Shown: positions 37,117-51,410 of the stretch, in pieces
Layout of the letters: each line of letters opens with the position of its first letter
Position numbering within the stretch: the first letter of the stretch is position 1
NCBI GenBank assembly: GCA_023055505.1
Contig: JALIRH010000002.1
Coordinates: 5,636,001 to 5,700,000 of the forward strand
DNA length: 64,000 bases
DNA from: Callipepla californica brunnescens
Lineage: Eukaryota > Chordata > Aves > Galliformes > Odontophoridae
Direction of reading: 5' to 3'
Notes under the pieces: generated by a model
Database searches by the model: none
What the model was told of the DNA's origin: nothing
What the model saw: the letters and a program-made list of their open reading frames with translations, nothing else
Made by a program: the position numbers and the translations under genes

Positions 37117-37175
37117 CATATGATTCATATGTTTCTTCACTCAGTCCATGGCCGTAGTCATAGTAATCTGCTCCA
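37117..37175 (-). CDS. KHDRBS3: KHDRBS3 coding exon: tyrosine-rich C-terminal region, part 2
   Basis: This is a 59-bp micro-sized exon: one base, 19 codons, one base. On the minus strand the acceptor is CTGTACAG and the donor GTGAGT is at 37111..37116. With the split serine codon from the upstream exon it reads [20 protein letters not shown], then G completed in the last exon. The ADYYDYGHG block is characteristic of KHDRBS3 and has a close counterpart in KHDRBS2. The length is not divisible by three, so exclusion changes the C-terminus; see the finding on exon skipping. No alternative start or stop lies within it. Confidence 0.95.
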
Positions 37176-38992
37176 CTGTACAGAGGAGAAGCAGGAAGGA
37201 AAGCAAGAAATAAAGCAGTTACATTTCAAGAAGCAGTGTTTACCATTACACATTCTGACATCAAAAAGGAGAATCTAGAATGTAGATGTGTCCTAAGCTA
37301 AAGAAAATAAGCATTCAAGTGACAATGTAGCTGAGGTCCTCATTGTTCATTACTGAGAAGGAAAACTAAACTGAATTTATACCTCTTTAGGTTGATTTTT
37401 CCATCACTGAGACCCTAGTCCACAGTGCTAAATGTTGATGTGGGAATTTTACATTTATCATTACACCAATAGATGGGAAAGTTGAAGATCGTAACAGTGT
37501 CAATGAAAAGAGTAGCAGGTAATGTTCTGAACCCAATTCCCTTGCTATCATTTTGCTTCCTAGTGGTTTGCACTTGAATCTTTTGAAGTCACAGAAAAAA
37601 CAGTGAAGGATAAGGTTATCTACCTCCTGCATGTTTGTAGAGTTTAGCATCTTCAAAACAAGACAGATGTGCACAAATGAAAGGCATGAACAAGCAGAAA
37701 AGAAATGACAATCGGAACTGCAAAGCTCATAGCAGAAGTCTGCAGTCATTAGTATTCAAATATCTGTGTAAACACTATAACCACGGACTAAAACAGTCCT
37801 CCATTTCATAATGACATTTTCCATTCACATTAAGATTGTCGAATGGAACCTTGAGGACAAGCACTACTAAAAGCAACATTTCCATCTTCCTTTCATATTC
37901 TGTAGAAGTGTAGATATGCATACTCTGTTACATAACGGATGGAATGGGCAGTATGTAACAGAAGTCTATTAGACACTTTTGCAGGACATCAAAAACAAGT
38001 GTCTCATTTTCTTTCCTTTTCTTTCTAACCACAGGTAGGCAACAAATATGATAATTGGAAAATAAATACTCCACAAACTGGTGTCACCAAATCTTTACCT
38101 GCTGGGTAAGGAAATCCTTGTAAAATATGATCACTAACAAGTAATTTCAAATATTGACAAAGTGTTTCCAAAATTAGATGGATTGCAAACAAAATAAAAT
38201 CCAGAGTGAAAAGGCAATTTATAGCCTTATCATGAACTAGCAGATAGAACATTATAATACAAATAATTTTTAAGTTACAATCACTTCTAAGCTGAGAAAG
38301 ATCACTACAGATTTTCTTTTTTAACCAACTTCAAAATTTCACAAAATAACCCAAACCCAATACAGCAAAAACCCTGGTGTGTGCAAATACGTACCTGAAA
38401 ACTGTAGCTGAGTGTTTTTTAATTGCTAATGTAAAACTTCCTGAACAAGAATGTTAAGAATGAACTATGAAAACCCACACATCTGTACTCAACAGAAATA
38501 TTATATGTGGTTTGTCAACCCATGTGATTCACGACACAGAAACAAAGTAGAAGTTTGAAGCCTAAAAAATAAAATAATTTTTCCCTGCAGCAGCCAGTGA
38601 TAGAACAGTCTTTATTCTGACAACCAACCTGAAATTGACAGTCACTATCCTTCCACAGAGTACGTGATTATTTATTTTAAAACTGTCAAGTTTAGAGGCC
38701 TGTAGCAGCTGAGCCCTATTCCCGTATCTGTCAATCCTGTCAGAATGACTTTCTACAGAGTTTCATTTCATAGACCTAAATATCTATTAAACAAGAAGTG
38801 ACTCATTTTACATTATGTAAACTGGAAAACAAATGCACATCTGAAAGGGAAAATCTTCTACTTGCACTAAAAGATTACCATGACTTATCTATATTAATTG
38901 AGAGATCCTTCACAATTAATAATCTATATTAAAAATAGAAATAATAATGGAAGTTAAGTTGCCCAGTGAAATTCAATACTTTTACAAACAGC

Positions 38993-39060
38993 ATATATAT
39001 ATATATATAATATATATATATATTTATATATATGTATTTTTAATATATACATATATTTTT
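38993..39060. repeat. (TA)n simple repeat in a KHDRBS3 intron
   Basis: About 68 bp of alternating TA with short interruptions (TTTATA, GTATTTTTAA, TACATA), largely self-complementary and thus able to form a hairpin or cruciform. The open frame across it (38947..39276) is repeat-generated. Confidence 0.9.
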
Positions 39061-42000
39061 ATTTTTTGCAACCAGACTTCTGTAATGCTTGTTAGGGAAG
39101 AAAAACAAAATCTTTTTTCTGCTTTTCTAATTTACACGTGGATATCAGAAGTAATTTTGGAACTGATGGAAGGCAGAGGGTTTTCAGAAAACAACCAAAG
39201 AAAACTTCCAATCAGGGAAGGCCTTTTAATAGTAGCTTCACAAATGTCATCTCTGTTTTACAGAAATCACACATGACAGCAAGTGGAAAGAACAGGTAAG
39301 GATCTTTCTAGCAAGAGGTCCTACATGATAGACCCTGAGTGGCAAGATTATATCTGAACAGAACTTATCCAGAAGGACAAGCCTCTTTCTAGCCCTCCTC
39401 TCAGATCTTCACACACAGCTGCCTCTGTTATCAAAATCCATCTGTCGACAGCAAATAAGAACAAGTGTGTCCTAAATATTATTGTTAAGAAAATGATCAC
39501 CATAGTGAAGCTTCTTATTTCCTCGACTCTCTTGAACATTAAACTGAGTATATGTTCTTATCTCTTTTGTGGATCACTAAAGGAGATTCTAATCCAGCCC
39601 ACAGTATGGTAGTATCAAGAGAAGACTCAAGTCCTTTCTTGGATAGATTTTTTATTTACTACACAGCTATATCACTTCTTGGCAGAGGTTTCTTTGGCTC
39701 ATATTCTCAGCAAGAATCTCAGCTTATGTCTAATAAAGAGATAATGACTTCAGAAAGCAGTTGAGATCTATATGCGCAAGCTCTATAAAATACGAGAAAA
39801 TGACACAATCATTCTTAAACTACATCCCATTTTAATCTCATAATACGAATAGCAAATCTATTTCCTATAATCCAAAAAGATGACCACAGTGCCCTCTCAA
39901 GGATTCTCTTAGCTATCACGATTTAGAAATTACTTTCATGGCAAGAAATTTCATATTTTTCACTTCTGTTGAAGAACAGTGAAATGCCTTCACAAACATC
40001 TGCATTCCGAAGCTACCTACCAGGCACAAAACTAAGTCTACATATTTCTAGCAGAACTGTTCCTCCCTAAAGCAGTTTTACTACATGAAATGTCCAGTTA
40101 CTGCTATCTGTAAACTCATTCATTTACCCTTCAACTCCGCTCTCCTCATGTATCATCTCTCAAAAAGGGTAACACAAAGGACAAGTACAGGGGCACCTGA
40201 GGTACACAAAGCAAGTAAGACTTCTCAGGAATAGCAGTAGTAGAAACTTATAGTGTTAGAGTGAAGCCATAAACAGACTACGCTAACAGTCCATTCCTAA
40301 ACATAGGGAAGACTAAACAAAATGCCAAACCAAAAAAACACAAGTATAACAAGCAGAGCTACTGGCATTTTGGTTTATCCTGTGAATTAGAACCAAACTC
40401 TAACCAACCCCACATCACATCTGTCTGGCTTGCAAAGCAGCCTGAGGGTGAGCAAGCAAGAATATTATCAAAGGAAACCAAACTGGAAGTCCTGAACAAT
40501 CCAAGTGTGTGCCAATGTGTTTCAACAGCTAAATGAGAATTGAAATATGAACCAACACGAACATTAATGCTAAAGGATGTGTTTTTTTCCCCTCACTTCC
40601 AAACGGACAGGAATACTCAGCACAATGGGAGCAGTGAGGATAATAATGATTTGAATGTTATTAGTTAGACTTTGTAGAGTACAGTAGCACAGTCCTTTTC
40701 ATCTTGCATTAAGAAGATGAATCCACTTAACTACGAAGGCTTGTTTGTTGGCCTTCTCTGCGACTATGTTGTGTGTTCCAACTGCATTACACATTGCTCT
40801 CATCTGATGTAATTATATCACAACAGAATTTAACTTCTGATGGGTATTAACTAGTCGTTTTTCATTATATGGAATCTGGTGCCATAGCTGTAGAACTTCC
40901 ATCTCCCAGTTATTTTTTCTAAAGTAATACTCAGGAAGGAGCAAAAATGAGGTCTAATTTAATGTTTTTCTGCAACTTTCTTCCTTTTCTAAGATTTGCC
41001 CAATTACATAGATTTCCCACCAATGGAAACAAGTAATTTTTTTCTTCTCTTGCAAGAAAAACAAATACTTCAGGGCAGTCTCTAAAAGATAAGGCAGCAC
41101 TCAGTTACTGCTCGTAAGCATATGTTCTCTAATATGTTGTATTATTGACTACTTTTCACTGGCTTCCAAGAAAGTGCGAGCTTCCAATGAAGTTCCTTCC
41201 CCACCTAACATCTGGGAAATCAGTCTTAATGTATGCATATATTTGGGTCTACTGTGAGTGTGAAATTACAATGCCATACTTCTTCTAGCTTTGAAAGGGT
41301 GATGTAGACTCTGTTCCTTCCTGTTCAATAAAACCGGTTTCTACACACGACAACTTTAAAGTTATTTCCAAGTGAAAAATTTGTAAATCCTGGAAGCCCA
41401 ATCAGCCAGCTTTTGTCTCCAAAGATCATGCACCTGGGATCCCTGCTGCTGCATACAGAGGCTTAGCAACTAGGTATTTCCAAATTCATTTAATCTCACT
41501 AACCGTAACGTCCTTGTAGTATTCATTATTGAAGCTTAAGTCATCATCTTGGCCCAGCAACTCTGTATTCCCAGATTTATTTTACCTTACTCAATGTAAG
41601 ACTTTATAATCTTCATTATTGAATCTTAAACTACCTTCTTTTTAAAAACATATGCTAATCAAGTTTAAGCACTTAAAATTAACATATTATTAATTTGTGA
41701 CTAATTCCAGAAGTGGCCATTAATATCTTTGTAGCCTTCTATATTCAATAAATATTCACTGTTAATTATTTTCTCTTTTTATTAAGTATTTCCTACAAAG
41801 ATCCTATTTATCCCTACCCTTTTCTTACACAGTTCCACCTCTATAATCAGCCAAGGAAAAATTCATAAGACTTACCCTCTCTAATTATACTGTGCCTATT
41901 CAATCATACTGTTTTTAAAATGCTGTACAGACATCTAAGTAAAATTAAATCATTCACATAAAATGAAAAAATTAAGTCTGCCATCAAATTCCATTTTCAG

Positions 42001-42355
42001 ATTTCTCAAGTGGTTACAAGTTTACACTGTTTCATTGCACAGCTTTAAAACCACTAGAAGATTTTTCCAAGGTGTCTAAATTATTTATTATTACATGCAC
42101 TTCATATGTTTTCTAAAGACTGAGGAACAGTCACAATAAACTTAAACAGAAAAGCCAGGACAAACTAAAATTAGTTTTGGTGAAATTTACTAATGCATAC
42201 GAAAAGATTCTGAAAAACTTTCCCCATTTTTTGGAACATACAATGTGAAATACATGTGTTACAACTTTTTTCCCCATCTGAAGTTTTCTTCCATCATTAT
42301 GCTGAATTGGCTTAGTTATATTCCTATACACTGAGGTTTCAGATCAGCAATCTTT

Positions 42356-42377
42356 GTATATATATACATATATATAA
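42356..42377. repeat. Short (TA)n repeat in a KHDRBS3 intron
   Basis: GTATATATATACATATATATA, a near-perfect palindrome of about 22 bp. Confidence 0.8.
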
Positions 42378-43012
42378 CTGAATTGAAACGCACATAATAG
42401 AATCATAATTAAAAGTAACTGTGCCATTGAGTTTCTAATATTTTATCTTCTCACACTTTCACAGATGACAAAAATAGGAAATACGTAGAAAGTAATCTCT
42501 AACAAAAATATGAGCCAAAAAATTAAACAGGAAGCCATGTGGCAGGGATTGTCAGTTAAAAGATATATTAGCTTGTTTATGCTAATTCTGCTGAAGCTTT
42601 ATTTGTGCAGAACTATAGCCTACTACAAGCTCCTAAGTACCAGGTGCTCATAAGCAACAGTAAAGAAATTGCAAAATAGTGGCCATTCTCACTATCCGTG
42701 AATGATACACACTGCTGTGAATGAATTTATAAGTTGGAGTATGAAATACTAACTGCTAGTAGCATTAAAATCCTGAGAACCACATTTTGAAAAGCTTCAG
42801 TAGCATACACTGTTTTGCATATAATGCATATTTATAGAACCTGGAAATACTTGACTGCTGACAAACTTAACTTAATGTAAATTTAAAACACCGAAACAAA
42901 CAAAATGATAGCAATTAACTTGGAAATGCCAACAGCAACACCCAAATAAGATCGCTTCAAATCCATCTACTCAACTCTTTGTGAAATTCTTCCTTTCATA
43001 AACAGCAATGTT

Positions 43013-43180
43013 CACAGAATCACAGAATTGTAGGGGTTGGAAGGGTCCTCTAAAGATCATTAGTCCAACCCCCTTGCCAAAGCAGCTCCCTGGACCAGGC
43101 TGCACCCAGCAAGCAGGTCTTGAATGCCTCCAGAGAACGAGAATCCACAATCTCTCTGGGCAACCTGCCTGCTCTTCTGT
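43013..43180 (-). mobile_element. CR1 LINE 3' fragment in a KHDRBS3 intron
   Basis: CACAGAATCACAGAATTGTAG, GGTTGGAAGGGTCCTC and TGAATGCCTCCAGAGAACGAG, then CTCTCTGGGCAACCTG. This is a well preserved reverse-complement CR1 end. Confidence 0.9.
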
Positions 43181-44364
43181 AACTACTAAGCACAGTTTAA
43201 GAATATAACTGATAATTTGAGTTCCTCATTGAAAATGTGGAGGAGCCAGGGTGGAAAATAAATCTTCAAAATTAGTTTGTTGAAATGAAGGTGCCTCTTC
43301 AGTGGCACTAAACGAGAGACTGAAAAATTTGGAGAACTGTACCCAGTTAATTTACCTATATAAGTTCAGCATCAGTTGAGCAACACCATTATTTGATTTT
43401 ATACCTTTGTTTTATTTTCTTGTTTTGACATTCAGTAATTTTTTCTTCATTACCTACCACAAGCTATTAACCACAAACTTCCTCAAACCTTTCCAACCAG
43501 AGTCCTTGCACGTAGCCCTCTGCATAAAAATTGTGTTGAATCAGTCACTTCATGAAGTGAAGAATAAGGCTTCACTGTATGGCATTCATAACACTGAGTT
43601 TTTAACACTCTTAGCAACTGCCTGCCACGTGTTTCTCAAGCTCTTAGAGAAATGATTTAGAGCTGCATCATGCAATGTTCCTTCAACACATTAAGGAATA
43701 AGCACACTGAAATAGATGCATTGAAAGGTGGACTGAAAAGAATTTAGTAAATCCCCTCAAAAAGTTCAGATTAGCTTGACAGGATGGCTCTAAAGCTTGC
43801 AGGCAAATTGCAGTTATTTGAATGCATTTCATTTTGGTGTAATTTGAAGTGGTAGCAATTGTTGTTCAATATGTAAGAAAAGTGACTGAGAAACACTGCT
43901 TGAGGCAACAGTACAATGGTTGTTGCTGAGAGAAATCCGGAGGATTAAGATGGAAATGCGGAAAGCAGAGAAAAGCATAGGAAACTAGACAAAGTCAGTA
44001 ATTATTTTAAGTGCTAACCTTTCCCTTTTTTTAATCAGTGTTTAGATTAAATTCTCCTGCAATGGAGTCAAGATCACTCAGACTAAAGATCTAAAGCAAC
44101 TTTAAAATAACTGCTTTAAATTAAACACCAAATGACTACATTACTACAGGAATGTTTTACCGTTTTTGCCCTTGAACAGGCACAAGTATGCACTTACACA
44201 AACCATTTCTTTTACAGTACAGAACGCTGACTTCCATTGTAGGTAAAAAGAATGAAAATAGTATTATTTTTTTCCCTGAGGAAAAGTTTTAAATGCTAGC
44301 AGAAAAGCCTGAAGAGTTCCCAGAAACTTCTGCATGGCACAAGTAGACAGATGGGGTTTTCTAA

Positions 44365-44382
44365 TTTTTTTTTTTTTTTTTT
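44365..44382. repeat. Poly(T) tract
   Basis: Eighteen T in a row on the plus strand, a poly(A) tract in the KHDRBS3 sense. No element body was seen next to it. Confidence 0.8.
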
Positions 44383-45728
44383 GTGCTACAGTAGCAGCAT
44401 TATCCATTCTCTTGATAGCAAACTTAAAAGCAAACAGTAAACCTTTAATGCTGTTGGAGAGGTAACAAACCCACCCCCTTTCTCAGCAACCTTATCACAT
44501 AATCTGAATTTTAGTAACAAACCTCATTCTCTGGCATGTTAACTCTCTGCAGCATCTGTCACTGCTATGAATGGTTGATCATAAGTACCTCTGTAGTCAT
44601 CTCAATGCTATTAAGCAGATGGCAACGCTAAATCCGAATGATGTAGTACATCTCCCTAGTGGACTTTGTTTCCATACACTACCATTATTCTGCAATTCCT
44701 CAGTGATAAATCTTATGTATTCTAGAGAACATTTAACAGTGAACTGACAGTGCCAATTGATTTATTAGCACCCGTTTCTCTTTGCTCTATTATCGTCTTC
44801 ACAAACACTTGTGCAGATCATGTATGGAGCCACTAAGGGACAATTGCGCATTTGCTCAATTTACAACATATTTCAGAGATTTAAAATTAACAGATTTTTT
44901 TTCTTCATATGAAAACTGAATAATAGATTGATCTACCAGCTAAAAAGTAAGGCCCCATTACATTTTCTGGTTTCTTCCACAATATTGTTATCTACATTTT
45001 CATAATTTAATTGTTCTAACACTAGTATCAGACCAACAAAATGCCTGCTAATTTCTGCAATAAATCTGAGTCAAATACTCCAGTTCTAGATGGATTTGGG
45101 AAGTCAGCTGCATTGTGGGAGCATGCAAAAATAGTAAGAGGGCTGTCAAATCTACATGTATCTGACATACATGAGAATCTGAACCAAGAGCCCCACAAGA
45201 AGATGCCATCGTAGTATCACACACTTACAACTCTCATTCTACTGTAGGATCCCCAAGTTTTTAACATAGCTCTTCAATATTTACTTACTCTATGCTTTTA
45301 TACAACAGATTTCCTGAAGGAATTACTGACTGCATAACATGAAATCTGCCCTGCATGACCAACTATATCTTCAGTTCTACTTTTGCTGCATCCTTTACTC
45401 ATCTCCTATAAACGATCATAGCTTCTGATCAGTTTTCATTGCTCTACAGGAAAGTTCTTGGCTGCTTCAACTGTCTGATTTTCAGATGTTTAGAAATTTG
45501 TGTTAAATACATTTTAGATTGTTTAAGTTTTTATGAAAGCACTGAACTGTCTTTTAACAACAGTACTAGTTTGCACTGCTATAAATTTTATCAAAGGATC
45601 TTCTGCAAAAAACTAAAGTAATTTAGTCACATCTCTTCTAAAAATCAGTTAAGATAACCAGTCAAGCTCAGTGCAGCTCCAAGGGATATCTTTTTAAAGT
45701 TTCTTTAACCATAACAAATAATTCTGAT

Positions 45729-45770
45729 TAAAAACAAAAAAACAACAAAACAGAAAAAGAAAAAAAACAA
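45729..45770. repeat. A-rich low-complexity tract
   Basis: Runs of A with single C or G interruptions (AAACAAAAAAACAACAAAAC and similar). Confidence 0.7.
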
Positions 45771-48470
45771 CACATCCTCAAGCACTACAATCTGGGGCTT
45801 TGTCGCATGAACAAACAACTGTGGATAAGAAAACGTTTTAAATTAAGCAACCTCTACAGGATTACAGGGCATTAAGATGGATCAGAACTTAGAAAGAACT
45901 CTGATGTTTCTCTCCTTATTAATGCTGTGACAAGCTTTAACTAAAGCCTCATATTGTGCACAACTTACACACTTTCCTGTACTTGAAAACATTAAATAAA
46001 ACACCACTGAAATTTAAACAAACATGATGTGGCAACGTCAAACAAGTTATAGGAATGAAGGATTGTTTGCAAACAAATGCAAATTCTCAGCTAACCCCAT
46101 GCACATGAAAATACACAGTATGTTGTTCTTCATATACTACCCCATCCTTGTCCATTTCAAATTCAGCCATTTTTAAATTAAAAAGAATACTGGAGAGTAC
46201 TGCTGTCCTGTACAGCTCAATTTGAAGAACATATGCTCCTGCACGCAGAGATCTCAAAAACGCAAAGAACAATTTAGAGATATTTCAATTCTAATGCAAA
46301 TTTCCATTTCTAAGAAAGGAACTGCTGTAATAAGGAAAATCTTTAAAAACAAAATAAGTATTCAAACCATCTCAACTTTATCACACAAGAAAATACATCT
46401 GTTAAACATTAACCAGTTTCAATGAGGTGCGAGAACAGCATCCATATGCTGATGAACTACTGCAAATGATTTAATGAATAAAACTCCTCTTTTCAATCTA
46501 TCAGTCATTTCCCAATTTTTCTTGTTAATATAGAATATCTTTAATATCAGAATATTCTGGAAAAATCAGTATCAGAATATACACTAAAATACTATTACTT
46601 TTTAAAAATATTACTGCTTTCAACATATAAATGGAAATAAAAATATGTATGCCACTGTATGTCTTTTAAATGTGAATGCTCTCTATGCATGAACATCTTT
46701 TCTATCCATGTATCACAAGGAGGGCAAAATATCAAGAATGATATAAGTTTAAACTATGACAACAGTTCTATTTTCCATCATTTCCTTCACAGAAAGAACA
46801 TTGTAATGCAAGTAAATATGATAAAGCATCTCTTAGTGGTTAAAAAATGCCATTTTGCAATATGGGCTACTATTGATATTCAAATTAAAGCCAGCAATGC
46901 TATTATTCTAGGTAGCTCAGATGGCTGTTGATAGTTACTACTTTTTGCCTGCCAACACAATCCTAGCATTCTTTTTGCCAAGCCAGAAAACATGCAGAGA
47001 ATGAGTATCCATACCCCAAGAGAAATGTAAAAATGAACCATTTTTTGTTTTCTTTTATCTACTTAACAAAATTACGGGAAAAAAAAATGAAGCAATACTT
47101 CAAAAGATGAACTCAGAGCATAACTGTATACAGTACTTAGAAATTACATGGAAAACACACAGTTATCAATTTGTGAAGCATCTCCTTCCATAACAAGTTT
47201 TAACATATATACATAAGAATATATAATAACCATACATATACATATCACTGTTAGTTCCTTACATGAGTAATTTCATCTCTTGGGAAAAAAAATTGCTAAT
47301 TTTACTTCAGAGGAAAAGAAATCTTAGTGAAATTCTTATCATGAAAAAGAAGCAAATACTAGAAATGTTTTCAGTTTTGGCTAAGCCAAATGACTTGGTA
47401 ATGAAACCTGATTGCTGTGTGCAATAAACCCCTTTACCCAACACTAGAAGCAGTAAAATAGTATAGAATTACCAACATAAAAGTTGAGGACTATTTTCCT
47501 AATTTTCTTTCTGGAAAAACGAAAAAAAAATCTATTACCAGCAGCTGGTCTCTAAATGCCTACAGAGCATTGCATTCTGGAGGTCCTACACTGCTGGTGT
47601 CGTATCTTTTAATTTTTTAAATCCATTTTTAGTAGCTTACAACACTCCGTAGGAATCAAGTACCATATATAAAAAGGGAGCATCTCCCTTGTGTTAGTTC
47701 TCAACAATAAGGACATTGGAACTTTCCACAAAGATTTTTCACATAAAGTGGATGGGCACAGGGATATATTTATAAATACAACAAAATTTAACTTGGGTGC
47801 ATCCACAGCTTTGATAAACAGCTTTGATCTCAATATTGCTGTGAATTGTTCTGTAGTCTGAAAGACTGAAAAAAGCAAACATTCCTGAAGCTAAAAGTTA
47901 TTTCTCTGATTCTTTCATTAACACGTCCAGCAGCACCTCCCTTTCCTTTTGTCTTGCTTCCAGTGGGCATGGTTTGAAGCTTTCAGTATTCCAACTAACC
48001 AAATTACACCTAAGTAAATCATGCACAAGGATTCTCTTTCATTTTTTCATATGGATTCATTAGCAACACCTCATAATGGGGATGATTAACCAAACTGCTT
48101 GCCAGGTGATTTGTGCTGTTCATTCCAACTGCTACCTAATAATACAAGTAGCTGGTACTTCATAGCGTTTTTTTTCCCACCACTGGGAATCTGGACACAT
48201 TATTTTTTCTATTTAATTCACGGAATTTTCAAGTAACTTCTTTAAGCAAAAATCAAAGAAAAAAATCACTTTCGAGATATCACTTCTGTTTCTTTTCAAC
48301 CACTCAGTAACTGACGTTCATACTGGTGGTACTTTAGACAAAACACAGCAGGCTATTTCTAATAAGCCTTTTATTATATTTTTGTTGTCTAAAATGAATC
48401 TGAAAAAGTAAAATTAACTTTCCAACTGTACAGAATTACACCTGTAGGTACTGCAGAATTTGAAACTTAC

Positions 48471-48553
48471 CTTTGTGCTTGAGTACTATAGCTGTTATCA
48501 TAGGAATCATAGCTTTGCTCATCATAAGCAGTTCCATAGCCATCATCGTACTC
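48471..48553 (-). CDS. KHDRBS3: KHDRBS3 coding exon: tyrosine-rich C-terminal region, part 1
   Basis: This is an 83-bp exon: 27 codons plus two bases. On the minus strand the acceptor reads CTTTCAG directly before GAG TAC GAT GAT, and the donor GTAAGT lies at 48465..48470. The peptide begins [20 protein letters not shown] and ends SYSTQAQ plus the AG of a serine codon. It is dense in tyrosine (YG, AYD, SYDSYD, SYS), which is the hallmark of the Sam68-family C-terminal YY region; in that family these tyrosines are substrates of Src/BRK-type kinases and dock SH2 domains. The upstream exon ends in phase 0, and this exon leaves phase 2, completed by T at the start of the next exon (AG|T = Ser). 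Its length is not a multiple of three, so skipping it would shift the frame. Confidence 0.96.
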
Positions 48554-51410
48554 CTGAAAGGATATAAAAAGAAACATAAAGCATTAACCCACAAAATACT
48601 TCACAAACAAGATAGTAAGTCAGTCCTAAATATGAAAGATTATACTCTCCACAAATAGATATGATATATGTACACCCTAAACTGGCAAAGTCTTGATATT
48701 CATAGACAAAAATTCCACACATATCATTGTACCACTTTGAAATTATCGTGAGCTACAGGCAGCAACATACAACAAAACACAACTTTTAGTTAAACACACT
48801 GGCTTGTGCAGAGAACAGTACAATTGCCTCATGTTTCCATATGCTTGAATTTGAAGCACAAGAGGTACAGAGCTTCAAGAGTTCTGGTAAGTACTTCAGA
48901 TAGGAACCAAAACATCTGAGTAAAAGATTGCGGACTTATGTAACAGACTCTCTTTTCTGGACACCAAATTCAATATTCCTATGTAGACATAAGGGATAGC
49001 ACCAGTAAGAAACATAGCTTTACTTCAAATGCCTTCTGTATACTCTTCAACCCATGGGAGTTTAGCAACCATTATTTAAAACACTGAAAGTAAGGAATGT
49101 AATAGTCTTCCTTTTAAAGTTTAAGAATACAGTGCAATAGTGATCTTCCCAAAATAACACTGCATTTCAAGCTGAAAAAAGAAGTTCTAGCTACATGCCA
49201 TATAGAAGTTTAATATGAAAATGGGTGACAACGATGCTGGGCTTTCTTTAAAAGATGAAATGTGGAAAAGTGAAGAACTGCCACTTATTTACTACTGGAT
49301 AACACAATAAGCTGAACTAAGCTAAGGTAACGAACAGTAAAAATGGCACTTCCTTTGTAGTGATACCTCATAAAGGAGAATTAAAAAATCCTATCCAAAT
49401 ATCCCAAAAGCCGCAGTGAATATTTAGAAGTATCTGGTCCAAGTAAGAAAGGCCTTCGACAACAGTGGAAGACAGAGAAATGAATATTGTGTAACACCAT
49501 ATGAATTATGATTCCTGAGAAAGTGTGTAGAAACCCTGCCAATAAGAATAAAGTATCATGAAAGAACAACCTGCCTCCTAGAGAATGAAACCTTTTAGTA
49601 CTGCTTCACCACTGCTAGACCAGTGACAATTATTGCTTCCCAGCAGCGATTAGTAGAAGGATGTCTATGAACATTTGCAGGTAGAGATAAGTAACAACCA
49701 ATTCCCACGTCTGGAAGAGGAAACAAGGATTCCTCCATTTGTGTACTGAAAAGAAATGCGTGCGTAAAATGAAAAGGAAATTAATTCACAATCCTGAAAC
49801 CGAATATTAAAATAGAGTCTTAGCATTTTCTTTGCCCATCTGACAAGGATGTGAATTTTCTTTGATGCACTGCACACTAAGCCCACAGAACTACTGCCTC
49901 TTGGCACTTCATTACAAGCAAGCACGTTATTACTTATTGATGTAATGCACAGACATCTGTTAACAATACAATCATTGGTCAGCAGCAGCTGTCTGAGCCA
50001 GTGTATTTGCCCTGTTCCAGAGCACTTATCTGACATTTGGGCTTCCCTCGTAGCATCTACCAACTATGAAAGCTCCTGATTAAGGGGGACTCTCAAATTT
50101 CAAACGATGTGCACATATCATTGAAAACAAATAAAAACAGAAGGCTGAAATTAACCTTTTGGCATTTAATGAGAATTGGTCCTATTCTTCATTTATATCA
50201 ACTATTTCAGTAAAAAATGGGCATGGAAGAAAAGGGGAAAGCAAGACTATTCTGAAGCTGTGGAGTGTCTACAACTTCTAGCATACATAAGAACAAAGTA
50301 AAAAGGAATGGACTTATCAGGTCAACAAAGTGTGCATCAAAATGAAAGCGGAATTTTGGGAAATCCCATTTCTTGTCTTAGACTTGACTGTCTGTTATTA
50401 CCTTTGCCTTTCACAGATTGCATGGAATTCATTATTGCTGAGTACTGCACATGCTAATTTCTGCAGTTGTGGATCTAATATCTTCATTATTATTATTTTG
50501 CTGTAGGTGACTAAGTTTTGATTGAAAAATAGCTATATTCTACTTTTTATATGCAGGAATCCTATCACTTAAGCATGATGCTGCTATTAGCATTATCTGC
50601 TTAAACAGATCAATTTTAATGCAGTATTTACATTTATAAAAATCACAAATTTGCATAAAAAATAAACATCCAGTGCTACATGCTGCAAAAATAGAATTTT
50701 TTTATAAAGCTGCTGACGACATCTTGTGAACAGAAAAGATTTGAATTTCAAAATATTTTTATACTGTGCAATTGAAATATTAAGAGCACAGGGGCGACTT
50801 GAAGTCTCTTTTGGACCATTCCATGAACTAGGTCTGACATCTTACTTTCTGTCATTTGAAAACTTTCCCTTTCAGGAAATCACTAACAAGGCTGGGCAAA
50901 GTAGAGTATTTTAATGCAATCAAAGCCACAGTATGTTTTTATTTTTATTTCTAAAAAAAAATCTCCTGTGACTTCAATAAATGTTTTGCCTATGTGAAGG
51001 ATCCTCAGTCACCTGATGTGTTTCAGGTAATATAAAACACGTAAACATGAATATTTATATTCATATAAATAATACAAAACTTCTAAATTTAACATAATGT
51101 ATTCTAATATAATAAAAATAATAGAAAATTGGTGTATATTTAAGAACATCAGAGTCACTGGCCAACACTGCTGCAAGTGAGTAGAAGAAAAATTAAACTT
51201 CATACAAATATTCCATTATATTTTTATGCCTTATTTTTGGAATGTTTCAGTTATTTCTAAAATATTATTTTTCTATTTAAAGCCATTATTACAATTCATG
51301 TAACAGACAGCATTTGTACTCTGACTACGTGTCAAAAGCAATACAATGGACTTCCCCTGTACTCCAATTACACCAGGTTAAAAAATACCTCTTGCTCGAG
51401 ATAATCAGTA

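Larger units (their letters stand above)
37176..48470 (-). other. KHDRBS3: KHDRBS3 intron, about 11.3 kb
   Basis: Bounded by GTAAGT at 48465..48470 and CTGTACAG before 37175. It holds one CR1 fragment (43013..43180), TA-rich simple repeats at 38993..39060 and 42356..42377, and a T tract at 44365..44382. Most of the intron is AT-rich sequence with no recognised repeat and no recognised exon. Confidence 0.85.

Noticed and set aside
38947..39276. 109-codon frame with a run of I/Y residues
   Set aside because: Generated by the (TA)n repeat; continues in intronic sequence with no recognised domain.
49665..50063. 132-codon minus-strand open frame, the longest in the window
   Set aside because: Intronic, no recognised domain or composition bias of a real protein; length is within chance expectation for AT-rich DNA.
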